Source of the DNA: Flavobacterium flevense
Lineage (GTDB): Bacteria > Bacteroidota > Bacteroidia > Flavobacteriales > Flavobacteriaceae
Reading direction: 5' to 3'
DNA length: 59,945 nucleotides
Assembly: GCF_900142775.1 (NCBI RefSeq)
Contig: NZ_FRCC01000016.1
Location: 1-59,945, forward strand
Made by a program: the position numbers and the translations under genes. Of the stretch, positions 10,199-20,700 are shown in pieces. Within the stretch, counting starts at the first letter, position 1, and the number at the start of each line of letters is the position of its first letter. Below the pieces are notes generated by a model, which had not been told where the DNA came from, made no database searches, and was given only the letters and a program-made list of their open reading frames with translations.

Positions 10199-10307
10199 CA
10201 CAGATGAAACTGATTTTAACGGATAATCGCAGATTATGGTTTACAAAAGCTCTGAAAAAATCCGTTTTTTATCTGTCCAATCAGTATCATCTGTGGGCTG
10301 TTTTTTT
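10199..10307 (+). repeat. Palindromic REP-like element with terminal T run
   Basis: The 17-bp arms 10199-10215 and 10279-10295 pair in 16 of 17 positions. An AACGGAT block and its complement lie further inside, and seven T follow at 10301-10307. The element fills most of the 192-bp gap between the reductase and apbE. It resembles intergenic palindromic repeats of Flavobacterium genomes and may act as an attenuator or terminator between the two genes. Confidence 0.6.
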
Positions 10308-10354
10308 ATTTAATTCTCTTTTTGCAAACTGTTATTAATTTATACTCTATTTGA

Positions 10355-11380
10355 ATGAAAACCAAATCCTTATCAATCGTAATCTTTTTTACTTTTCTAT
10401 TATTTGGTTTGTCTTGTCATTCACAAGTTTTACGAAAAAGAACCACTATGCTAATGGGTGGACGTTTTGATATTAGCATTATTGCTAAAGATTCTCTTGC
10501 TGCCGAACAAAATATTGATTTTATTATTACCGAAATCAGTCGAATTGAAAACTTAATCTCTGACTGGAAACCCACTTCACAAGTTTCTGAAGTCAATCAA
10601 AATGCCGGAATTCGTCCTGTAAAAGTAAATCAGGAAGTATTTGACTTAACAAAAAGAGCGCTCCATCTTTCAAAAATTACCAATGGAGCTTTTGATATAA
10701 GCTTTGCAGCAATGGACAAGATTTGGAAATTTGACGGTTCGATGACCGAAATGCCTTCGGCGGAAGCCATAAAAAAATCAGTCGAAAAAGTAGGTTATAC
10801 AAACATCATTTTAGACAGTGTTAATTCGACTATTTTCTTAAAATTAAAAGGAATGAAAATTGGATTCGGTGCACTTGGCGAAGGCTACGCCACCCACAAA
10901 TGCCAACAAATGATGCTTGCCAAAGGAATTGAATCCGGAATTGTAAATGCAACTGGTGACATGAGTGTCTGGGGAACACAAATGAACGGGAAGCCATGGA
11001 ATATTGGTATTACTAACCCTTTCGAACCAAGCTTAATTTTAGCTACAATTTCATTAAAACAAGGCGCTGTGACCACCTCCGGCTCTTATGAAAAGTTTGT
11101 TGTTTTTAATGGAAAACGTTATTCTCACATCATCAATCCTGCAACCGGCTATCCATCAACAGGTTTGTGCAGCGTAACGGTTTTTGGTCCTAATGCTGAA
11201 ACAGCCAATGGTTTTAGTACTTCGGCAATGGTTCTTGGTCAAAAACAGGCTATTCAGCTTCTGAAAAAATATCCTGACTATTATTATATTATGTTTACCG
11301 ACTCCGGTAAAATGATAAAATCTGAAAACTTCCCTAAACACCAATTAAAAAGGTACAAAACAAAACAAAAATCCAATTAA
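10355..11380 (+). CDS. apbE: FAD:protein FMN transferase (ApbE), exported
   Basis: 341 aa with an N-terminal export signal and a Cys at residue 21 (FGLSC), a non-strict lipobox, so a lipoprotein is possible. ApbE landmarks are in order: MLMGGRFDISI (32-42), GAFDISF (111-117), GALGEGYATHK (172-182), NATGDMSVWG (198-207), TTSGSYEKF (240-248) and HIINPATGYP (258-267). The enzyme splits FAD and transfers FMN to Ser/Thr of exported proteins; the DUF2271 protein is the obvious local substrate. An oddity is that the usual C-terminal metal-binding D-G-x-S-T motif reads N285-G-F-S-T. Asn replaces the Asp known as a Mg2+ ligand in characterised members. It is separated from the cassette by a palindromic element, and no clear promoter of its own is seen. 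Confidence 0.92.
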   Translation: MKTKSLSIVIFFTFLLFGLSCHSQVLRKRTTMLMGGRFDISIIAKDSLAAEQNIDFIITEISRIENLISDWKPTSQVSEVNQNAGIRPVKVNQEVFDLTKRALHLSKITNGAFDISFAAMDKIWKFDGSMTEMPSAEAIKKSVEKVGYTNIILDSVNSTIFLKLKGMKIGFGALGEGYATHKCQQMMLAKGIESGIVNATGDMSVWGTQMNGKPWNIGITNPFEPSLILATISLKQGAVTTSGSYEKFVVFNGKRYSHIINPATGYPSTGLCSVTVFGPNAETANGFSTSAMVLGQKQAIQLLKKYPDYYYIMFTDSGKMIKSENFPKHQLKRYKTKQKSN

Positions 11381-11500
11381 GAACGGATTATTCATTTCCG
11401 CCATTTGGAATAATAAATGCAATTAATCAAGTAGTAAAAATCGTATTTTTTCTGTAAAAATAACGTAAAACAATACTTTCAAAACAATTCACTTCAAATT

Positions 11501-11580
11501 AAATGTACTTTATCGAGTTATACTACACATCATCGATTAAAGTATAATTACCAAGGTGTAATATCTAATTTTACATTGTT
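11501..11580 (+). promoter_or_regulatory. Upstream element shared with the first giant surface-protein gene
   Basis: In the 377-bp gene-free stretch 11381-11757, AAATGTACTTTATCGA (11501-11516), ATCGA (11532-11536) and TTTTACATTGT (11569-11579) repeat the blocks at 674-742. The two ATCGA words are 20 bp apart here and 21 bp apart there. The gap to TTTTACATTGT is 11 bp longer here, about one helical turn. This suggests a common regulator or shared ancestry of the promoters. Confidence 0.5.
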
Positions 11581-11698
11581 ACTTAATAAGTAGACATCAA
11601 CAAATTGATCCTAAATGTTTTATTGGATTTTACATTTATAAAACATCGCCTTTTCCCTAAGAAGTGAGAATTATTTTTATCTATCTCTTAACACATTT

Positions 11699-11718
11699 AC
11701 AGGCTAATTAAAGCCTGT
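11699..11718 (+). promoter_or_regulatory. Small hairpin in the leader of the 3246-aa gene
   Basis: ACAGGCT (11699-11705) and AGCCTGT (11712-11718) pair perfectly around a 6-nt AATTAA loop, 39 bases before the start codon and with no T run. It could be a 5'-UTR stability or translation-control hairpin. Confidence 0.35.
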
Positions 11719-11757
11719 GAATTAAAAGTTGTTTTCTGAAATTTAATCCAATAAATT

Positions 11758-14700
11758 ATGAAACAAAAATACCTACTATTACTATTTATCGTATTTAATT
11801 TAATTGGTTCTTATGCTCAGGTCAATGGTGATTTCAGATCTAAATCTTCCGGAGATTGGGAATCAGTATCCTCATGGGAAACATGGTCTGGTGGTTTATG
11901 GATTAATGCTACTAGTTATCCGGGTCAAATAAACGGAACCTATGCGATTACAATTAACACAGGCAATACTATTACGGTTACTACAAATCTGGTTACCGCT
12001 TCTATGGGGGATTTAACTGTGAATGGTGTTTTAAATTTATTAGCGGGTTCCAATCCCAAAAAAGTAGATTTAAAAACACCTCTTTTGTACCTGAGTGCTA
12101 GCGGTATTTTGAATTTTTCCAACCAAAAAACACAATTGTATTTACCCAACAATGGAATCATTAAAATCGATGCAGGCGGTACTATATCAGGTGCATGTTC
12201 GAATAATACTGAAATGTACATTGATAATAAACTTATTGCTGTTTGCAATGGATCAGGAAATAGTGATATTTTAACATTTGGAGAAATTGTTGCCGGTTCA
12301 GGAACATTAAATGCCAACATTACAACACCCGTTGGTTTTTCTTCAACTCTTTGTAATGGAACAAATATAGTACTAACCGGAGGATATACCGGAACTCCAA
12401 GCGGTGCCGTTACTTATCTATGGACAGTAAAAGATCCTGCTAATGCCGATGTTGTAATCGCCAATAATACCTCAACTTCAACTTCTTTTACTCCCACACT
12501 TTCTGGACTGTACAGCATTTCATTTACAGTTACTGATGGAACTGCTTTTTCTAATATCGAAACAAAAACAGTCACACTACAATCAGTTGTTAGTCCGGGA
12601 ACTATAGGAAATACACAAATGATCTGTAGCGGAACAGCTCCTGATCAGCTTACTTCTACTATGGATGGAACTGGTGATGGAACGATTTCTTATGAATGGC
12701 AAACCAATGCCAGTGGTAGTTTCCAAACTATAGGAGGAGCAACAGCAGCAACCTATAGTCCTCCTGCATTAACTGCTACAACAACTTACCAAAGAAGAAC
12801 GGTTGCTACATTAAACGGAGTAGCTTGTTATTCAGACTATACAACTCCTGTAACAATTACTGTTGGAGATACCACCAACCCGGTTTTAACTGCCGAAGCC
12901 AATCAGAATGTAACGCTGGATGCAAATTGTTCAGTTACAATTCCGAATCTAGTGGACGGTTCTTCTGCAACTGATAATTGTATTGGAACTACCATTACTC
13001 AAAGTCCAGTGGCGGGAACAACTCAGGCTGCCGTTCACAACGGAACTATTAATGTTACCGTAACCGCTATCGATGCTGCCGGAAATACAGACTCTGAAAT
13101 TATTGTCATTACTGCAAAAGATTTGGCTGCTCCTGTTTTAACTGCCGAAGCCGCTCAGAATGTAACGCTGGATGCAAATTGTTCAGTTACAATTCCAAAT
13201 CTAGTGGACGGTTCTTCTGCAACTGATAATTGCATTGGAACTACCATTACTCAAAGTCCAGCTGCCGGAACAACTCAGGCTGCTATTCACAACGGAACGA
13301 TGAATATTACCGTAACCGCTACCGATGCTGCCGGAAATACCGATTCTGAAATTATTGTCATTACTGCAAAAGATTTGACTGCTCCTGTTTTAACTGCCGA
13401 AGCCAATCAGAATGTAACGCTGGATGCAAATTGTTCAGTTACAATTCCGAATCTAGTTGACGGTTCTTCTGCAACTGATAATTGTATTGGAACTACCATT
13501 ACTCAAAGTCCAGTGGCGGGAACAACTCAGGCTGCTGTTCATAACGGAACGATTAATGTGACCGTAACTGCTACCGATGCTGCCGGAAATACCGATTCTG
13601 AAATTATTGTCATTACTGCCAAAGATTTGGCTGCTCCTGTTTTAACTGCCGAAGCTGCTCAGAATGTACCTTTAAACGCAAGTTGTTCAGTTACAATTCC
13701 AAATCTGGTTGACGGTTCTTCCGCTACTGATAATTGTCTTGGAACTACCATTACTCAAAGTCCAGCGGCGGGAACTACTCAGGCTGCTGTTCAAAATGGA
13801 ACTATTAATATTACCGTAACCGCTACCGATGCTGCCGGAAATACAGACTCTGAAATTATTGTCATTACTGCAAAAGATTTGGCTGCTCCTGTTTTAACTC
13901 CCGAAGCCAATCAGAATGTAACTTTAAACGCCAGTTGTTCGGTTACGATTCCGAATTTGGTTGACGGTTCTTCCGCTACTGATAATTGTCTTGGAACTAC
14001 CATTACTCAAAGTCCAGCTGCGGGAACTACTCAGGCTGCTGTTCACAATGGAACGATCAATATTACCGTAACGGCTACCGATGCTGCCGGAAATACTGAT
14101 GCTGAAATTATTGTCATTACTGCAAAAGATTTGGCTGCTCCTGTTTTAACTCCCGAAGCCAATCAGAATGTAACTTTAAACGCCAATTGTTTGGTTACAA
14201 TTCCAAATCTCGTTGACGGTTCTTCTGCAACTGATAATTGTACCGGAACTACCATTACCCAAAATCCAGCTGCCGGAACAACTCAGGCTGCCGTTCACAA
14301 CGGAACGATTAATATTACCGTAACCGCTACCGATGCTGCCGGAAATACTGATGCTGAAATTATTGTCATTACTGCAAAAGATCTAACGGCTCCTGTTTTA
14401 ACTGCCGAAGCTGCTCAGAATGTAACTTTAAACGCCAGTTGTTCGGTTACAATTCCAAATCTAGTGGACGGTTCTTCTGCTAGCGATAATTGTATTGGAA
14501 CTACCATTACTCAAAGTCCAGCGGCGGGAACAACTCAGGCTGCCGTTCACAACGGAACGATGAATATTACCGTAACCGCTACCGATGCTGCCGGAAATAC
14601 TGATTCTGAAATTATTGTCATTACTGCAAAAGATTTGGCTGCTCCTGTTTTAACTCCCGAAGCCAATCAGAATGTAACTTTAAACGCCAATTGTTTGGTT

Positions 14701-17700
14701 ACAATTCCAAATCTCGTTGACGGTTCTTCTGCAACTGATAATTGTACCGGAACTACCATTACCCAAAATCCAGCTGCCGGAACAACTCAGGCTGCCGTTC
14801 ACAACGGAACGATTAATATTACCGTAACCGCTACCGATGCTGCCGGTAATACCGATTCTGAAATTGTTGTCATTACCGCAAAAGATTTGACAGCTCCTGT
14901 TTTAACTGCCGAAGCCGCTCAGAATGTAACTTTAAACGCCAGTTGTTTGGTTACAATTCCGAATCTGGTTGACGGTTCTTCTGCAACTGATAATTGTACC
15001 GGAACTACCATTACTCAAAGTCCAGCGGCGGGAACCACTCAGGCTGCCGTTCACAACGGAACGATTAATGTGACCGTAACGGCTACCGATGCTGCCGGAA
15101 ATACCGACTCTGAAATTATTGTCATTACTGCAAAAGATTTAGCTGCCCCTGTTTTAACTGCCGAAGCCAATCAGAATGTAACTTTAAACGCCAGTTGTTC
15201 AGTTACGATTCCAAATCTCGTTGACGGTTCTTCTGCAACTGATAATTGTACCGGAACTACCATTACCCAAAATCCAGCTGCCGGAACAACTCAGGCTGCC
15301 GTTCACAACGGAACGATTAATATTACCGTAACCGCTACCGATGCTGCCGGTAATACCGATTCTGAAATTGTTGTCATTACCGCAAAAGATTTGACAGCTC
15401 CTGTTTTAACTGCCGAAGCCAATCAGGATGTAACTTTAAACGCTAGTTGTTTGGTTACAATTCCAAATCTGGTTGACGGTTCTTCCGCAACTGATAATTG
15501 TATTGGAACTACCATTTCCCAAAGTCCAGCTGCCGGAACAACTCAGGCTGCCGTTCACAACGGAACGATTAATATTACCGTAACCGCTACCGATGCTGCC
15601 GGAAATACAGACTCTGAAATTATTGTCATTACTGCAAAAGATTTGGCTGCTCCTGTTTTAACTGTTGGTGGAAACCAAACAGCAAATACAAATGCTGGTC
15701 TTTGTACTGCTTCGGTTGCGGTAACTAACGTCACTTTCTCTGATAATTGTAGTGGCGCAAATCTTTCCTATAGCCTTAGCGGAGTTACAACAAAAACAAC
15801 AACCGCGGGTCAAGTAGGGACTTACATCTTTAACAGAGGAGTAACCACCATTCTTTACACGGTAACTGATGCTGCGGGAAACAGTACCACCGGATCTCAA
15901 ACAATAACTGTAACCGATAATATCAAACCTACAATAACAGCTCCTCCTGCAATTAATACAACTACAAATACCGCTTGTACTGCAACCGGAATAGTTTTAG
16001 GTACTCCTGTAACAGCTGATAATTGTGCCGTAGCAACAGTAACTAACAATCACCCATCAACAACTTATCCGTTAGGGAACACTACTGTAATTTGGACAGT
16101 AACCGATACTTCCGGAAATACTGCAACAGCTAATCAAATTGTTACCGTTACAGATACTATTCCTCCAAGCATTACTTGTCCCGGAAACATCAGTGCGAAC
16201 ACAAGTGCAAACGGAACTGGTGATTGTTACACAACTGTAAACATTGGTACACCTGCAACAAATGATAACTGCGGCATTGCCTCTGTAATTGCCAGAGTAT
16301 CCGGAACTGTAATCGATACTGCTACTTATCAATTCCCAATAGGCAATACCACTGTAAACTGGACAGTTACTGATAATGCAGGATTAACTGCTTTTTGTAA
16401 CCAAACCATTAGCGTAGTTGATAATGAAAACCCGTCTATAAGTTGTCCGGGAGATCAAAATGTGAACTACAATGCTAATTGTGCATTTTCATTACAGGAT
16501 TATACCTCACTTGCCACAGCTTCAGACAACTGTGATACAAATTTAACTATTACTCAGACTCCTGCTCCCGGAACATTAATTACTGCTGCAACGACTGTAG
16601 TAACACTTACTGCTACCGATGATGCCAACAGAACAAATAGCTGTACCTTTAAAGTTAGCGCAATAGACAACATTGCACCAACAGCCGTTTGTAAAAACTA
16701 CACCGCTATTTTAAGCAGCAACGGTACAGTAACCATTTCAGGATTGAATTTAGATAATGGATCATCTGACAATTGTGGAATTGCCAGTATAACTGTAACT
16801 CCAAATTCGTTTAATTGTAGTAATGTAGGCGATAATCCGGTTATTTTTACTGTGTATGATAATGGTGGAAATAGTGCCAGCTGTAATGCAATTGTTACTG
16901 TCGCTGACAACACAGCACCAACAGTAATATGCAAAAACTATGTTGTAGTGGTGAATGCTATTACACGGATTGCAACCATAAAAGCCTCAGATGTTGATAA
17001 TGGTTCCAATGATGCCTGTGGAATTGCATCATTAACAGTCTTCCCTGCTACATTTGCCGAATCGCCTAATGTTTATACAACTACAACCACTTTGACAGCT
17101 GTTGATACTAATGGAAATTCAAATAGTTGTACAGCTACAATTACAGTGGAACCTCCTAAAAATCAATTTACTTATTTAACCGGGGTAATCGTAAATCCTG
17201 TGCCTGATAATCCACAACCGGCAAGTGCATTAGTAGAAGTCACAGCTTGTCCTGGTGGAATTACAGTTCCTAAAGACATCCAATTTACATTACAGGCTAT
17301 TGGCACTTATAACTTGCAAGCTTCTGATGTTATTAATTGGGAGTACTCAAATGATAATGGTGAAACCTGGATTGTAATCCCCAATACTGCTGGTTTACTA
17401 ACTTATACTTTAATTGGATTAACAAGCGATACCTTTGTTCGTTTAAGAATTTATGACAATACAAGTGGCACTCCTCAAATAAAAACTTCTGCCGAAGCTT
17501 ATGCGAGATTCTTACCTCCTGATGAACCTCCTATCATTGTTAGTCATACGGCTTTAGATATTTGTCTGGGAGATTCAGTAACTGTAAATGCAGAGAGTTT
17601 TTACGATCAGCCCGAAGGCCAATTTGGTAAAGGAGGAAAATTTAATTATGCCCAACCTGACGGATGGCGTGTGGATGGTTTAGACGGATTTTTTCCTGCC

Positions 17701-20700
17701 AGCGGAAATACCAATAGTCAACCTACCTGGAAAGAAACCAATTCAAACAGCAATCCAAATACAACCTTTAGTGGCATTAATTACGATACTTCAGACAATA
17801 CTAAATTTGCTATTGCTCATGCAGCTCAGGCTAACAGAACTACAACATTAGAAACACCTGTATTCAGCACGATAGGTATGACCTCCAGTGAAGCAATATT
17901 AACTTTTTACACAGCTTACTATTTTTGTAATGGTGGTTCCGGGAAAATCGAATTATCTTTTGACGCTGGAAATACGTACACAGTGACATTAAATACAATG
18001 CAAAATGATGTTTTAACAGCTGGAAACACTACAGGTGTACATACCTACAAAGGATCAAATTGTACCAAACAATATCCTGTAGCTGATGCGTTCCGATACA
18101 CCTCCCTTAATCTGGGACCTTATGCTGGTCTTGCAGGATTGCGCGTTAAATTTACCTTTAATTCCGGTCCAAGCGGAGGAAGCTGTAACAATGTAATTTT
18201 TCCAAAACACGCCTCTAACAACTGTCCTACTAATCAATCTTTCAACGTAGGTAGTGGATGGGCTATAGATGATGTTGGTTTTACTTTTGGAACTGTTGAT
18301 GATGAGTTAGAATGGACAGATGAAGACGGTAATGTTATAGCTAAAGGAACAACAGCAACTGTTACTCCTGTTACTCCCGGTATTAGAGAATATGGTGTAA
18401 CTACGCTGGTAAATGGCTGTAGAACTGATAATGATGCCGGAACTAATTATGTTAACATCAATACAAGTTTAGCTTATGCAGGTGAAGATTATACACCACT
18501 AGCGAGTAATTGTGGAGAAAATACAATCCAGTTAAATGCTTACGACAACACGAAGTCAGCAGTAACTAATTACACTAAAGGAGCCTGGAAAACTAATCTT
18601 TATGTAGTTCCTGACACAGCTTCGGGAGATACTGATTATCCCGGAACAGGAATCACAGGAACATGGAGCATTATGAGTGCCAGTTCCAGTTCTTGTGGTA
18701 ATTCTGCTGTTTTTTCCAGTGCAACCGATCCTGATGCTGTTTTTACAGCTGATCCCGGAAGCTACACCTTAAGATGGACGCTTTCTAATGGTTGCTTTGA
18801 TGAAAAAAATATTACTATTATTGATTGTAAATCGGTGGATTTTGATGGTAGTAACGATTATGTTTCATTCAAAGACAATTACAATCTCAATAGCAATTTT
18901 AGTATTGAAACATGGGTAAAACCAAATTCTATCAACGGAATCCGAACTGTTTTCTCCAGAAAAAATGCTGGTGATAATACTAAAGGTTATGACTTAAGCA
19001 TTGTAAATGGTCAGGTACAATTCAATTGGTATACCGCTTCCGGAGCTAATACTATAACAACCGGAAGTTATGGCATAGCTACTGACAGATGGTATCATGT
19101 AGCGGTTACTTTTGACGGATCAACGTATAAACTATATATTGATGGTCTTGAAATAGCGACTAAAAGCGGAGCTGCTCCTCTGCAAACATCAGCCAATGTG
19201 GAAGCGCTCTTAGGAGCAATGGATCAATTATCGACTAACATTCCGGTCAATTATTTTCATGGATGGGTTGATGAGGTTAAAATTTGGAATAAAGCTTTAG
19301 CTGTTGAGCAAATAAGACAAATGATGAATCAGGAAATTGATGCCTTAGGAACTGATGTTGGAGGTGTTGTTATTCCTTTACGAATATCGGGTTCTGACAA
19401 TGACAATAATGGCGTTGAAGACAGTCCTTTATTATGGGCAGATCTTTCAGGTTATTACCGTATGACTACAAATTGTGGTAATCTGGATGCCTTCAAGGGA
19501 GTTAGTGGCCGACTTCACAACATCAACACCAGCGAACAACAAACCGCTCCTATTCCGTACACCTCAAGAGTTTCTAACCAAACCTGGAATACGGATAACA
19601 CCTGGACCAATTTTGATGTTTGGAATTACCCTAACAGCACAGGTATCAACAACCAGCCTATCAATTGGAATATTGTAAAAATCAATCATAAAGTAACTTC
19701 AAACACACAAGATCTAACACTACTGGGGCTAATTGTGATGTCTAATGAATTAATTATTACTAATTCAGGAACACAGGATGAAAATAATATCGGACACGGA
19801 TTATGGATTACACATTATTTAAAATTAGACGGCAAAATTGATTTGATAGGCGAATCACAATTAGTACAAAAACGCTATACTGCTTCTCAATTTAGTGAAA
19901 GTATTTTTGAAGAAAACAGTACCGGATTTATCGAAATAGACCAACAAGGCAAGAAAAACAGTTTCAATTATAATTACTGGTCTTCTCCTGTAAGCAATCG
20001 TGGAGCTGCAAATAATTCCTCTTATTCGATGTCAAATATTTTAAGAGATGGTACCGATACTGCTAATCCAAAAACAATCACTTTTGGTGATGGTGCTTAT
20101 TTTGCCGATGGTCCATTGTCCAGTCCTATCAAAATTAGTAATCGATGGATTTGGACTTATAACTCTCTCAGACCGGAGTCTAATACACATTGGGAAAATT
20201 ACTACCAATGGCAATACAAAGCCAATACAGGACTTATAGCTGCCGGCGATGGAATTACCATGAAAGGAACCGGAGGAACTGCCCCAATAAATACTACCCA
20301 AAACTATGTATTTACAGGAAAGCCTAATTCAGGAACCATCAATAAATTTATGGCCTTGACTCAAACTTATTTAATTGGAAATCCGTATCCAAGTGCACTG
20401 GATGCCGATGAATTTATAAAAGATAATTTAAAAGATTGTAGCGGTTGCCGAGGAACTATCAACTCATTTAATGGTGCGCTTTATTTGTGGGATCATTTTG
20501 GATTGTCTAATAATCATATTCTGGCACAATATGAAGGAGGCTATGCAGTCTATACATTAACGGGTGGTGTAGCAGCTATTGCTAACGATCCTCTTAATGT
20601 AAATAATGGCGCAACGGGATCTAAAATCCCGCAACGGTATATGCCTGTTGGGCAGGCATTTCTGATTGATGCAGCTCTAAACAGTACTGTTCAGGGTGGA

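Noticed and set aside
10153..10338. 61-codon frame between the reductase and apbE
   Set aside because: It is the translation of a palindromic element, overlaps the reductase end, and has no signal or domain.
12883..15654. Possible CRISPR or satellite array
   Set aside because: The period is exactly 252 bp, in frame, and codes for HYR-type domains; no short repeats with unique spacers.
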